Shown: positions 1 to 11,396 of the stretch, in pieces
Position numbering within the stretch: position 1 is the stretch's first letter
Layout of the letters: every line of letters begins with the position of its first letter
NCBI GenBank assembly: GCA_009731375.1
Contig: BJOX01000196.1
Span: 778,948-829,641 of the forward strand
From: Paulinella micropora
Lineage: Eukaryota; Cercozoa; Imbricatea; Euglyphida
Reading direction: 5' to 3'
DNA: 50,694 nt
Position numbers and translations under genes: made by a program
Notes under the pieces: generated by a model
Databases searched by the model: none
What the model was told of the DNA's origin: nothing
What the model saw: only the letters and a program-made list of their open reading frames with translations

Positions 1-201
1 GACCTTGTCAGCATCCCAAGCTTTTGCAGTCGGGTCTGGACTTGGGAAATCATAGTACAGGAGAGTGACTTTGGGGGCAATATCGCAATCCTGCAACAAC
101 TCCCATTTTTCTTCATTGTTAACCTGAACAAAGATACGTTGGACACGCCCTCGCGTTCCACACGGTAGGTTTGGATGGTCTCGACCGAAACAATTATGTA
201 C
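1..201 (-). CDS. partial coding exon candidate, function unknown
   Basis: Reading the minus strand from about 201 to the window edge gives an open frame with protein-like composition, including the stretches RIFVQVNNEEKWELLQD and KVTLLYYDFPSPDP. It has no start and runs off the window at position 1. An in-frame stop lies at 202-204, so the exon probably begins at a splice acceptor, perhaps near 150 just before the GRVQR stretch. No family is recognised. It could belong to a gene reading out of the window to the left. Confidence is limited because only about 65 codons are visible. Confidence 0.35.
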
Positions 202-870
202 TCAAGTACTTACTCAATGCAAATCGAGTCAGAGGGAGACTTCGCTCGTTGGTTATTCCACGTTGAATAAGTTGTGAAAATTTTGCACCAAATTCCACTT
301 AAAAAGGCAAGTGCCACTGAAATGCCGCGATTTTCCGGTTGGGCCGTGTGATCCTTGCTGCACCCGCTTTTCACTTTTGAACAGCGTGTTCATCTCCTGT
401 GGAGCAGGAAAAACGTTGATTCTGGTATTTGTATACTGCTTGCGTCTCGACAGTGTCATGCATCATATAATCGTGATTTTTTTCTCAGGACGAGTGGTTC
501 ATAATTGCTTCAGAGATTTGAATCGGGCGTCTTCGCGCGGTAGCTATGTTTTCTTTTTCCGTTTTGCGAATGCTTTTTTTTTCAGCCAAAGTAGCAAATT
601 GGTTTTTCTGACTGGACTAGCTCCCAATTCAAAAATACGTTCGGAAGCATTGCGCCTTGCACGAGAGAGAGCCGACAGAACAAGGTCCATTTGTTGTTGG
701 CACACGCAAACAAACAATAACGAGCTTGTGCATGTCAGGGGTCTTGCCAAATCTGACGAATCACAGCGGCCTGCATTCTCCACCACTGGGACCTCATCTT
801 CACCCACCGGCAGCACCTTTAGTGACGATTTCAGTACGCCTGGGAGCACTCATTCCAGACAGCGCATTGA

Positions 871-1290
871 TGAGACGAGAGTGGACCCCAAGCATGCCAA
901 GCGGCTGGAAAAAGCAGAAAGTATCAGGCCAACAAGCGGGCTGGACGTGCTCTTGCTGCAGAGATTGATGATGAGGGGTTGGAGCAGCTTTTGTTGTCTA
1001 AAGAGGGGCAGCAGAGGTTTCCCAAAGTCGCGGCTGCGTTTGCGCAGAACCAGACACAGGCTGCGGCTGCGCAAGCAGTGAAGTCAATGGTAGAAAGTTT
1101 GCCAAAGAAATCAGCTCATAAGCAGGCAATAGTAGGAAAGCTTCGTGGTCTAATGACTGCGAAGCAGGTCCATGATTTTTTCCAGAACGTAAGCGACCGA
1201 TATGCGAGAAAGGCCGCAGCTGCAGTAAAAAAGGTGGAGGCAGATTTGCAGGCGGGTAGAAAGCCTGAGAAGCAGGACATTTTCACTTAG
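871..1290 (+). CDS. coding exon of unknown multi-exon gene, N-terminal part
   Basis: The frame from 871 is open to a TAG at 1288-1290 and reads as an alanine-, lysine- and glutamine-rich helical protein (EQLLLSKEGQQRFPKVAAAF, then KSMVESLPKKSAHKQ). The stop falls in CTTAG, itself a good acceptor, immediately before a second open frame starting GAGGTCATGACTGG, so this may be either the end of one ORF or an intron boundary. An upstream acceptor near 880 is likely, because the frame is blocked by TGA at 868-870. No homologous family is recognised. It is placed in the same gene as the downstream SAP/zinc-finger exon by orientation and proximity only. Confidence 0.45.
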
Positions 1291-1296
1291 GAGGTC

Positions 1297-1748
1297 ATGA
1301 CTGGTGCACACCGCGACAAAGTCACGCCGCTTGAGAAGCGAATCACTGCCGATTACGTCAAAGAACATTTGGGGGCGAAGTCTGGTTCGAACGCAGCATT
1401 CTGGTACGGCAACCTAGATTCTTTCCATGACTGGTACAGAACCGACGCACACCCCAACATTTACAAGCGATTGTGTAGCGAATCGGGAGGTTGGCGCAAA
1501 TTGGTGGAAAATATGAACGGTGGTAAGTGGGTAACAGACAACGCGCAGGCCATGCTTTGCGAGGGAAAGTGCGTGCAGCCAGGCAGCAGTGATGTCTGCC
1601 ATCATTTTTACCGACCCCGCAGCCGTCCGACAGTAGCAAGTATTCTCCGGGAGCAGGAAGTATTTTTCCGGTGCGTGTCGAAAACTGTTCCGTGCAAATG
1701 GCACGATAATTGGGAGAAGTGGAAGGCGGAGCTTACACGGTTGGAACA
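1297..1748 (+). CDS. coding exon of unknown gene, interrupted by gap
   Basis: Open frame starting MTGAHRDKVTPLEKRITADY and continuing through aromatic-rich sequence (AAFWYGNLDSFHDWYR) to KWHDNWEKWKAELTRLE, where a 10-base N gap (1749-1758) stops it. The last about 88 bases recur almost identically after the gap, so the protein cannot be read through as assembled. A possible donor GTAAGTGGG occurs at about 1522. The family is not recognised. The tryptophan-rich, charged end looks like a genuine folded or coiled segment. Confidence 0.5.
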
Positions 1749-1960
1749 NNNNNNNNNNGGGCATGGGGGGTGGGATGAATGGCGGGGGTGGTTGGGGGAG
1801 GGGGGGTAAGATGGGGGTATGGGGCCTTGGGGTATGATACCCGGGTATGGGAGGGGTATCGTTTGGCTGTGTATTTTTCCGGTGCGGGTCGAAAACTGTT
1901 CCGTGCAAATGGCACAATAATTGGGAGAAGTGGAAGGCGGAGCTTACACGGTTGGAACAT
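1661..1960 (+). other. gap-flanking duplication, probable assembly misjoin
   Basis: Bases 1661-1748 and 1872-1960 are the same exon segment with only a few differences. They are separated by ten Ns and about 110 bases of G-rich, low-complexity sequence (GGGGGTGGG type). This is what is expected when two contig ends covering the same exon are scaffolded end to end. A true tandem exon duplication is possible but less likely, given the N run and the low-quality-looking filler. Confidence 0.6.
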
Positions 1961-2056
1961 GGCGAAAAGACTGCGAAAACTGCCGCAAAGATCCGCAAAC
2001 TAAGAAGCAAAATCGCTAAATGCCAGCGTCACGATGACCAATCAGGTACAGCGCAG
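1872..2056 (+). CDS. continuation exon of unknown gene
   Basis: After the gap the frame resumes with the repeated KWHNNWEKWKAELTRLEHGE segment and continues as a basic, probably coiled region (KTAAKIRKLRSKIAKCQRH). It ends at CAG followed by GTATGTTT, a strong splice donor at 2057. The downstream acceptor is TGCTCGCAG at 2101-2109. A short exon 2110-2159 ending before GTACGTAG could follow, but its phase does not fit cleanly, probably because of the misjoin. Confidence 0.45.
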
Positions 2057-2255
2057 GTATGTTTTTTGTTTTAGAATGACATCAAACATTTGCTTTTTTG
2101 TGCTCGCAGCCACATACAAACCGAAATCGATGCACTGGAGGCGGGGCACGGTCCGGCGCGTACGTAGTATACCAAGATTACATATCATTGTACTCTGAGA
2201 ACGGGACGAAGATGAATGATTTAGTGTCACCCGGCGGACGGACGGGGAATTGCAG

Positions 2256-2410
2256 TACGAATACGTTCATAACATCATGCGATGCGAGCATTTCAGTGCA
2301 ACAACGCGATACGTTGGACTATCACCTGAGAAGCGAAGGGCAAGGAGGGAGTGGAGAGATCTCCGATCTTCCCGGTCCCGGTATTCGAACAGGCGATGGT
2401 GGAGGAGATT
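2256..2410 (+). CDS. candidate internal exon of unknown gene
   Basis: The acceptor GAATTGCAG precedes an open stretch reading YEYVHNIMRCEHFSATTRYV and then an arginine-rich run (PEKRRARREWRDLRSS). The frame closes at about 2420. The composition is protein-like, but the donor is not clear and another frame is also open here, so the boundaries are approximate. It lies between the strong donor at 2160 and the acceptor at 2494. Confidence 0.3.
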
Positions 2411-2494
2411 TCCAGAATCATGACTGCATCTTTGCTGAGTCTTGGTACTTTGTTTGCGTACATTGTGTTCGCAATCTGTTAGCTTGCTGTCTAG

Positions 2495-3644
2495 GTACAA
2501 GGCGAAGTATGGTGTTGAGTTGCGCTCCGACATGCTGTGCGCCTATCACTCTTACAACCCCTGCGACGGGGTTAAATGCATGCATTCAGAGGTTTTTCTG
2601 AAGGATCAAATGGAGGAGGGCAGGCCATTTGAATTCGTTGAAGAATGGTTGCAGTCGGCGGCGGGTGCAGGATACGAGAATCACCGGTACTATGGGCATG
2701 ACGCAGATGTAATCGAAGAGTGGGTGAGGAGGAATCCAGTCAACCCCCGGAAGCTGACGTCCTGGCATTTACGGGAGTTGCGTTCGTGGGTATACTATAA
2801 GCAAGGCGACAACGACGAGAAGGTATTCACGCCTGGCATTGCCTATGGTGCATTTCATAGCGACCTGGAATTCAAAGACCGGGTCATAGTCGATATGCGG
2901 CAGGACAAGGATGCCGGGGGGGAAAGGTGCGAGAAGTGCACGCAGCATTTCATGAAACCTTGCCCCGCACACAAGAAAGGTGAGAGGTGCCATGCAGCGA
3001 GGCGTCGGGTTGGGGGGCTAGCGCCCGCAGTCCATGTCCGGTCCGGAGCCACTGACGGGATGGACGACGACGAAAAAGCTGCTTACTTCGACGCCCTTGG
3101 GCGCAATAGGAGAGCGCGCAAAAAAAAGGCAAAGGGGAGGTTTAGGGACCTCAACAAGGAAGCTCTCGTAGAATATCTGGGTAACTTGGGCCTGTCCACT
3201 GATGGCAAAGTGGAGGTACTTAGGCAGCGGTTGGAGGACGCCGTACCAGCGAACAAGGAGGGCTCGAAGAAGGGCGCGAAGAAAGGCGCGAAGAAGGGCG
3301 CGAAGAAGGGAGCGCAAAAGCGCAAGCGTGCCAATCAGCCTGCGGTAGTGCGTAGCGCAAAAAAATCCCGGCGGCCGGCAGCGCAAGTCAACTACGCGGA
3401 GTCCGACGTGGAGGAAGGCGAGGACGAAGAATGGCAAGAGGAGGGCGAGGAGGAGGAGGAGGAGGAGGAGGAGGAGGAGGAGGAGGAGGAGCGAGCGGCT
3501 GTGGACGTGGGTGGCGTGTGGACTTGTAAATATTGCCAGTTTGAAAACAAAGGGCCTCCACCGGGCAGCGACGGTTGTGAGGGATGCGAGCTTTGCGGAG
3601 GGGGGCTGACTGGATCGGAGGAAGACGATGAGGAGTACAGCTGA
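2495..3644 (+). CDS. SAP-domain, RanBP2-type zinc-finger protein, last exon
   Basis: The exon begins after CTGTCTAG (acceptor at 2494) and reads about 380 codons to TGA at 3642-3644. In order: a cysteine/histidine-containing region (YKAKYGVELRSDMLCAYHSY; HCAARRR-type basic stretch); a SAP motif about 35 residues long around 3149-3250 (LNKEALVEYLGNLGLSTDGK then VEVLRQRLED), a family that binds AT-rich DNA; a GAKK repeat of about five units (3261-3315); basic nuclear-localisation-like clusters; a glutamate run (3445-3490); and a C-terminal W-x-C-x2-C-x3-N...C-x2-C cluster (WTCKYCQFENK ... CEGCELCGG) typical of RanBP2-type zinc fingers, which bind RNA or ubiquitin. A nuclear nucleic-acid-binding role is inferred. 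It may be a host protein or belong to a DNA transposon; no transposase core is visible. Confidence 0.65.
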
Positions 3645-4470
3645 TTTAAAGTGTAACAATTTGCAAATGATCAGCGTGGAAGTAAGCAGCTTTTTTTGCT
3701 TTAGGTCGGCAGGGCTGGCTATGGTAGGTCGGTGGCGCCGGGAGTCACTGTACGGCCGCAAAGTGGCGCAGTGTGAGGAGGGTTTGAGTTATTTAATGAT
3801 TTTATCTCTTTTTTCCTGTTTTCATAGCATTTTATAGTGTTGTTTGTGTTGCAAACGATCCCCGACTTGAGGTAAGACTTGGGCTGACTGACGGGATGGG
3901 AAATCGGACTGCGTGTCGGCTGGTGGGCCGCTAAGTGGCGCCCCGAGCGGGGTTGTGCAACAAACAGCAATATATGTTCAGATTATTTGTTTTCATTGCA
4001 TTTTCAAAGAATATTCGTGACTCTGGAGTGCACGAATGCGAGAAATGCCTAGGGCATGCGAAGATGGCGCGGATGGGACAGCGCGGTACGGGGGCGTGGA
4101 CTATGCGTGTTCAAGTGGCACCAGACGCAATGACTATCATAAAATAAATCAATTCTTGATTTTGTTGATTGAAATATTCGAAAATGCCATGAAAACAAGT
4201 ATTACGTCGTAATATGCAGCCAGCAACATAGGATTTCCATAGAATACTGCACGTGATTGGGTTCACTTGCGCGCAGTAGGAATAAGATGTGTCATGCAAT
4301 GATGCGGAGTAAAACCGAATGCTTACTTATGAAATTAAGTTGTTTTTGCGTAATTATTACTGGAATTAATAATATAAAACGATTGGAAATGAAAATATCA
4401 AAATTCTAATAATCTATGCAAACTCCGCAAAATGATGTACGACCAGACCGAGACCGGCCCCTGGTATTTT
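3645..4470. other. intergenic region, no gene seen
   Basis: No supported coding region. The stretch becomes AT-rich toward the right. A short TGGCGC motif recurs in similar context (around 3760 and 3935). No LTR of the adjoining gypsy element is found here, although its 3' LTR would be expected in this interval. Confidence 0.6.
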
Positions 4471-6681
4471 TCAGAGGGTCACATTGGGTTTCCAGTCGTC
4501 GAAATTCGCCCTCTGCTCCTCCTCTTCCAAATCCGTTTTTCCCAAGACCGTTAAAACCGTTGCGGCCGTCTTGAAATGGAACCGCGTCAGGTTCATGCCA
4601 TTCTTCTTCTCCGCGTCGTACACTGGTTTCAGTGCGAAGACACCATAACTCTGCTGTTGCGCCCGTGCATCCTTGTCGTCCGCCACCGCCTCCTCCTTCT
4701 TTTCCTTCGCGTTGTCGACCTCCGGCGCACCCCCAGCCCTTGACTGGTAGTCCGCACGATAGTTCTCCTTACCCGATATGAATTCAATCGTGAAGTCATA
4801 TTCGGATAGCTCCAACTGCCATCTTGCCAACCTGCCCGTGTGATCGTCCACTGTAGATTGTTGTGATCCGACCGCACCGTCGTCCCCTTTGCCCCCCCAC
4901 AGATAGTCATGCAGTTTCTTGAAACCCCAGACTATGGCCAATGCCTCTCTCTGCCGCGTGCTGTATTGTTGTTCTGCCCGTGTCATTCGCCGGCTCAGAA
5001 ACATCACCGGCCTCAAACGCCCCTCGTCATCCCTCTGTTGCAGCACCCCTCCTATTGCATATGCCGACGCATCCGTGTCGAGTATGAAACTCTTGTTGAA
5101 ATTGGGAAGCTGTAAAACCGTACCCCCTTCGCTCCACGGGTCCATCAGGATATGCGTCCTCAGTATTTCAACCGCCTTGTGAACCGCTGGTGGCCACGTA
5201 CTCCCCGCACCGCACTTGCCTTCTTTCATGAACAGCCGTATTGGTTCCGCGATTTTTGCGAATCCCGGTATGAATTTGCTATAGTATTGTGCCAAGGACA
5301 CAAAGGAGTGTAAATCGGATCTCGTCGCAGGAAGAGGCATAGCCGCAAGCGTCTCTCGCTTCTTCCTCGCAATCGAACACGTCCCGTTCTCGATGTCGTA
5401 CCCCAGATACTGTACCCGCTTCTGTAAGAAGTGGCACTTCTTAGCATTCAACCGGAATCTGAACGCCTTGACCCTTTTCATGATGTCCCGCAAATGTTGT
5501 ATGTGTTCCTCTACCGAATTCGAGAAAATGACCACATCATCGAAATACGCGAAGGCGTATCCCGTCGTATCCCCGTACTTCTCCGCAAATTCCGCGTCTC
5601 GGAAATTCGCACCCAACATCTTTGTCATGGCCTGCTGAAATATGCCCGGTGCCACCTTCAACCCCATCGGCAGAACCTTCCACACGCAGGTTGTCATCCC
5701 CAGCATGAATGCCGTTAGGTAGCGGCTTTCCTCCGCTAACGGAATCTGCCAGAATCCGCTCTTCAAATCTAACGTCGAGTATATTTTCGCTTTCTGCAAC
5801 ACCTCTGTTCCCCTCCTCACGTCTGGCACCGGCGTCTCTATCTTCTTGATGATTTCGTTTATCCTCCAATAGTTGATACACATCCGCAACGTTCCGTCTG
5901 GTTTCGGCGCCATGCGTACCGGAGACGCATACTCCGATAGCCGCGCCTCGATCAATCCCTTTTCCAAAAGTTCCGCCGTCATCTCTCTCGCAATCCGATC
6001 CTCATGAGGACTTAACCGCAAAGGCCGTCCTATCCCCGGTACCTCCTGCCCCATCTCTTGTTCGAAAACCGCCACGTGGCTTGTCACCGATCCCCCCTCC
6101 AAAGGACCGAAAGCTTGGATGTTGTCTTCCATGACCCCCATAGCCACAACCTTTTCCTCTGAAGTGCCCTCCCATGTCTCCGACTGTTCCTGTAACGCCT
6201 GTCTCGCCTTATCCGTCTCCTCCTTGATCTGCTCCTCTGTCGCTTGCCCCTGTATATCATCCACCGCTATCTCCGCTCCATCCCCGTTTAAACCCTCTCT
6301 CGACCGATATAAGGTTGGTGTCTTCCGCTCTTGATCCGCGAATCTTGCCAGTTGGTCCATCATCATAGCATACTGAATGGCGTGTGTCCTGTGATATACC
6401 CCGGATATGTGCGTAAATGCCTCATCCCGAATGGAAGCCAGATCCCGATTCAGAAGTTCCTCCCTGTACCGCCTGGCTATCTTCCTCGAGCCAAGTCTAC
6501 ATGCCACTATCAACTTCTGTGTGCGACTCGGGATCGGTATCGGGTCCGCGATTAGAAAATCTTCCCCATCGTACCACCACATCTCCGTTCTCCTTCCTAC
6601 CGGAAACATAATCGTGAAATCCCCGTGTGAAAGCCGATTTTTCAATGTCTTTTTGATCTGGGACACCGAATCCGCTACCAT
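4471..6681 (-). pseudogene. pol: gypsy pol: linker, reverse transcriptase, damaged RNase H
   Basis: Open frame of 736 codons. Residues about 44-66 carry a block (DPIPIPSRTQKLIVACRLGS) shared with the second gypsy element. RT spans about 240-435 with YSTLDLKSGFWQIPL (301-315) and the catalytic box YFDD (379-382). RNase H begins at about 530 with LDTDAS (D535 and D537) and RQREA (E579). The third acidic motif, expected near residues 598-612, is missing in this frame but readable in a neighbouring frame (RSDHNNLQW), so two compensating shifts have garbled it. RADYQSR (D644) follows. There is no integrase. The ATG at 6681 is only where the open frame begins, since homology continues upstream past an in-frame stop near 6690. 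Confidence 0.85.
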
Positions 6682-6994
6682 GGGTTAGCTTCCCCACCGC
6701 TCCTGCAGGAAGTTCAAAATTTCCACCTTGGCCTGGCTAGGTTTGCCCGTATTGCATACTACATATTGTGCCATAGGCAACACCCGTGTATCCATTTCCT
6801 TATGTTGGTATCCCAAATCTCGTCAGTGCTTCGGAAAACCGTCCGAGGCCTCCTCCCTCTGTTTCCGGAAATACTCCAACCTCGTGTCAACCAGAGCAAC
6901 GATCCTTGCCCTCGTCCACTCATCTTCCGACTCGCTCTCCTCCTCCTCCTCCTCCTCGTGTTCTCCAATTGCAAAAACCTCCTGTTCCGCTGCC

Positions 6995-7414
6995 TTATTC
7001 TCCTCTCCCTTTCTGAATCTCTATCCGTGCCGCCCTGAAATCGTTCGCCACCCATGCTCCCGGTATGTCTCCTTGTCCCTCCTCTGAGTCATATTCCACC
7101 ACTCGATATACCGGAGCGTTTTCCCCCCGTCCATACCGTACTTCTTCTCTGTGACAGTCGATGTGAGTGTGCATACGCTTCAGCGCGTCAAAGCTCCAGA
7201 GGAGTCCCCCTGTATATGCCGGGACGACCCAGAGCCTGTGTGTATATGTATTCCCCCCTTCCAGATCAAACGCCAGCAGTATCGTGCATGTCATCGCCGT
7301 TGTACCCGACACCCCCTTCACCCAACCCCGTGTCGCCCGAAACCGCTCCTGGAACCATGGTTGTTGCCCGTGCTTATCCCAGAAGCTTTTGCCGATGACG
7401 CTGATGGCCGCCAT
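6995..7414 (-). pseudogene. retropepsin-like protease segment of gypsy element
   Basis: The segment MAAISVIGKSFWDKHG ... YTGGLLWSFDALKRMHTHID matches the start of the intact gypsy polyprotein at 39.7-40 kb. The LLWSFDAL...ID pattern corresponds to the C-terminal ILLG-x-D...ID part of retropepsins. The upstream GNDK stretch, equivalent to the active-site aspartate region, lies one frame away directly before the ATG, with an in-frame stop, so the domain is frameshifted at its catalytic site. Between 6995 and 6690 an acidic linker continues in broken frames to the RT ORF. Confidence 0.6.
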
Positions 7415-7738
7415 TTATCGTTGCCGATGACTATCTCCCCGCTCAAGCTTCTCAACTTGACCCGAGTATATGCCAGTGGGAGATTTGATCTTTAAATTTG
7501 ACTAACCGACGGCGTCACTCGCATTGCCTCATGCCTCTGACTCACCTTCCAGTGTGTCTCCAGCAATTGTCGTTCTCGCTCTCGTGTCCTCTCTCTCACA
7601 CTTTCTTCTCGCTTCTTTTCCTCTGCCACCCTCTCTCCCTCACTTCTCTCCCGCTCCCCCTCCAATCTCGCTCTCTCCTTGTTCTCACCCTCGCTCTTCT
7701 CGCCCTCTTTGTACCCTTTTCCTTGTACCCCCGATCCG

Positions 7739-9261
7739 CTACATGCTCGCTCCTCTGCCTTCTGCTGTTTTGCATGTCGTTCTCCCTGTCTCTCGTCTAT
7801 CTCCTCTTCCCGCCCTCTTTTTGCCTATGTCAGATCCACATATTCCCGTGTTTTCAAGCTCCTCCCCATCTCGTCCCTTTCCGGGCTCCCGTATCCCGAA
7901 CCGTCGCCCTGTCGCCGTCGTCGCCTCGCCCTCCGTTCCCCTGTCATACGTCAAACCCCCATTCCCGTTCGTGATCTCCCCCTCACTCTTTCCTGGCTCA
8001 CCTGCCGTGGAAACCCCCACGATCTTTACGTCATCGTCGCTGTTAGACCTGCGCGGACGCGCTTCCTCTTGCCGCGGAGGTCGCTCCTGTTTATGTATAC
8101 CATGAGTGCGGTCATGTTCCCGTTCCATCTCCTCTATTGTTTGTTCCGTACCCGCGATGAATCCCGCGCCCTCCGGCTGTCCCTGTCGCTCCTGCGTTCC
8201 CGCTCCAGCCCCTGCAATCAACCCCTGTCGATCCGGATGCACATATGGCAAATGAGAGTGTGGTGTTCCGCTTGTACCCGCTGTGTCTTTCCCAACACCC
8301 CACTTCCCGTGTATCAAGGGTTGTACCTGTTTGTCCATCCCCGGTCTAGGCGCCGCCGCATTATTACCCCGACTTCCTCGAAATCCTCCTCCCCGATACT
8401 CGTCCCGATAGCCACCCCGCGGTCCTCTCCCCCTGTTGTTGTCGTTCCTCCGATACCCGTCCCGCATTTCCTCCCGTCGCTCCCCATCCGTTTTTTGGGC
8501 CGCATGTTGGCTGCTCGGTGGTAGTAGCCCTTATCCTTTCGCGTCCATCCCTTCGCCTTGATGTTGACCTCATTGAACTCCTTCAGTGCCGGGAGTTCCT
8601 CTGGTGGGAACATGTCCTCCAACCCTCCTAGCTGCCACATCCCGTGCCGTACCGCCTCTTTAACTCCCAGTATTCCTCGTCTCTGTGTTGCTGCTTGCAA
8701 GTATCCAAGTTGTCGTGCCATATATTCATCCCGTGGCTCACCTGGCAGTTCCCCTTAATTCCCAATCAGTGCATAGCGATAGCAGTGTAACATGAATCCT
8801 TGTCCCAGTTCCTGGACCTGAGTGCCCTTCTGGTATGCTTCGGGAAACCTTCGATCAACTCCGAGTCCGGTGGGTACCGTGGCTGCCCCTTTAATTCCGT
8901 GTTTGGTAGAGCCCTGTTATGGAACTCCGCGTCGAACTTCACCTTTTCCCCTCCTCAAGGCGCCCGATCTGCATGGAACACTTGTGGTGGTCGCCGCTCC
9001 TGTCGTCGCTCCTGGTATCCTCCATCTCCATACCTCGAGCCCCGTGGTCTATACCCCCCGTCGTGCCTCAGTGCCCGATCTCCCCCCCCTTGCGTGAACT
9101 GTCGCGGTCGTCCACCCCCCCCGAAAGCTTCCGCTGCCTCCATAGTTGAACCTTGCCTGTGGCCACTTCGCGGTCACCGCTGGCGATGTGATCACACGAT
9201 CGATCAACGCCGGGTCTTCCTCATGTAATACCCAGCTGACCGGATTGTAAGTGGTGTTCAA
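7739..9261 (-). pseudogene. gag: gypsy gag C-terminal part, RG/RGG-rich
   Basis: Overlapping minus-strand ORFs (9261-9049, 9143-8955, 8721-8314, 8467-7739) follow one another in collinear order, with frame changes between them. Repeated RG/RGG-rich sequences are seen (FNYGGSGSFRGGW; NRGRGPRGGYRDEYRGGGF), followed by a long hydrophilic tail rich in G, E, R and T. No CCHC zinc knuckle was found, so the arginine-glycine boxes may provide the nucleic-acid binding normally given by the knuckle. The region lies directly upstream of the protease-like segment, as expected for the gag C-terminus. Exact frame boundaries are not resolvable. Confidence 0.55.
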
Positions 9262-9307
9262 CCCCTGCCATCGGGTTTGCCCTCCGGCGTGATATCCGCC
9301 AGCGCTA

Positions 9308-11089
9308 TCACCTGTGCCGCGATCTCCGGAACCACCGCTTTCGTCTCTTTATCCTTCCATATTCCCGCCAGAACCATTGGNNNNNNNNNNTCTTCTTCTC
9401 GTGCAACAGACTGAGCCCCGCGATATTGGCAAAGATGTCCCGTAATGCCGTCCTCTTCGTAACCAGAGCCTGTGCCGCATCCTTCAGTGCCTCTGTCTCG
9501 TCCCCCTTGTCCAGAAGTTGGTTAAACTGGTACACGTCGGCGAACACAAAATGAGCGACATCGACCACCACCTTCTTGTTATTCGCCCCTCGCTCCCCGA
9601 ACTCCTTCTTGAACCGTTCCTCCCATACGTGCGTGTCAAGTAACCGCGTGTGTTCGTCCCCCGACCCCACCAAGTTGCCCAACAAGTAGCACACTTGGTC
9701 CGCCGCGTCCCCACACAGTGCCGCTTTAGCCTCACTCCGCAAAGCCACAAGGAACTTACGTACCTTGTTCATGTACTCATATTCGTGTTGTTTGCTCGCA
9801 ACCATTGGTCTCTCCCCGTGTTCCTGCAGCAGCTGCGTCTTACGGAGCTGTCCAAGGATCCTCTCCCGTTGTTCTTTTCCGTCGATCTTTGACTTGCTTG
9901 TGCCACGTCGCCTCCGCTTTTCCCCTTTTCCCCCTTCCCTTGACCTCGATCTGTATTCCGATTCTTCTGAATCCGAGCTCGCCGCTCGCTCCGACTGCCT
10001 CCCCTTCTTCTTCTTTTTCTTGCGCTTTTCCGGGGACGCTGTTGTCGCTTCTGCGTCCGTCGCCGCCATCCGAATGTATACCAACCCCGCACACATCCAT
10101 TCAGGATGGACAAACCAAAGACCCATTGTCGCAGTTCCTTCCGTTTTGCCTCCTTTTCCGCATCCGTCGCCGCATCGTTCAACGCCGCTGCCTCTTCCAA
10201 CAACTTGTACAGTGATGAATCCCTCTCTCCATCCTTGCCCCCACGTCCGTCGGCCCCGTCATATATTCCCGCATGGCGTCATACGCCTTTCCCGCCAACC
10301 CTCTAATGCTCCGTGCCCAACCCGTATGGTAATTTTGTACCAGATCCGCCAGTTCTTCCGCCGGGTTCCTGGAAAACGCCGCGTCCCATCTCGTTACCGC
10401 ATCCGCCATCTTTGCAGCCGCTTGTTATAACTCCCGTCTCTGCGCTCCCGCTGCCATACACAACGACTTGATGTCCCCGTTTGATATATATACCCCCTCC
10501 TCTAACATCCGATTCATCACGAAATTGGGCAGCTTCGTTCTACTCACTTTGTCCCGGTAAAACCCAACCCCTACGTACAGCGCTTCCGCCAAATGGATCA
10601 GGTCCACCATCATCATCCCGGCCCGTATGCAGGTTTTCCCTTCCACGTCGGCCACTGATCCACCTCACTGTATATGCCCCCTTCATCCTCCCCTTTTGTC
10701 CACACCTTGTAGTTTTTCGTCGACAACTGCCTGTATATCTCCGGTGCCATCTCCGGCGTACGTTGCATCAGTTCGTGGAAGAATTGTGACATAGTTGGTG
10801 GGTTCCTCGCATACGTCGGATCCGATGCCGCCGGCAGTGCCTCCGCCTTAGCCTCCGTGTACCGCATGGGGTCCTCCCGTCGGCTCGCCGGTGTAAACGG
10901 TATCGCGCGAATGGTCGGTCCTGTCCATCCCACGTCCTCGTCGTCTCTGAACTCCAGTGCCCCAGGTTGTGCCTCCATCTCGAATTCTAAAGTATAAAAT
11001 ATATTATGATTGAAACCGTGATCCCCATATATACATGTTCCCGTGGCATTATTATATCTGCTCACTTTACATCCTCCCCTGGTCCCCAA
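9308..11089 (-). pseudogene. gag: gypsy gag middle part, frameshifted
   Basis: Minus-strand ORFs 11089-10613, 10655-10425, 10409-10179, 10203-9769 and 10126-9308 read as one protein interrupted by small indels. The N-terminal piece contains MEAQPGALEFRDDEDVGW; the middle is helical (DAVTRWDAAFSRNPAEELAD); then comes a lysine/serine-rich basic linker (EKRKKKKKKGRQSERAASS) and a helical region (VRKFLVALRSEAKAALCG) that could be part of a capsid-like fold. A 10-N gap at 9381-9390 interrupts the end. A likely intron acceptor (TTTTATACTTTAG) precedes the MEAQP start at about 10,960-10,990. Function is inferred from position only. Confidence 0.5.
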
Positions 11090-11396
11090 GTCCGTGTCTC
11101 CCGTTCCTGTATTGTTCCACCGTTATATCCCCGTTTGTTTTCCTTTTTTGTTTTGTTTTCTGTATACGTAAGGCCAACCTTATCTGTATTTACGCTGTGT
11201 CCCTTTTCCCTTCCCCTCCGCTGCTCTATATCTCTTCCCGCATACATTCGTCCCACATCTCCTTAGAGGGGCCTTGCATCCACTCCACTACTTCCGCTCC
11301 CGTCTCCAGCTTCTCGATCCCCTCTTCCTTCCTCGATACCCCTTCCGTCTTCTCTACCTCCCTGTCAGATGCCTCCCCCGTCTCCAGTCTCCCGAT

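Noticed and set aside
311-1081. 256-codon plus-strand ORF
   Set aside because: Composition is irregular and the better coding frame from 871 onward differs, so most of it is probably not translated.
3921-3950. TGGCGCCCCGAGCGGGG resembling a retroviral-type PBS
   Set aside because: No LTR end precedes it and no element internal region follows; the CCCCG-AG-CGGGG dyad can be chance.
7498-8524. Plus-strand ORFs rich in S, P, L over the gypsy element
   Set aside because: Antisense shadows of the purine-rich gag coding strand.
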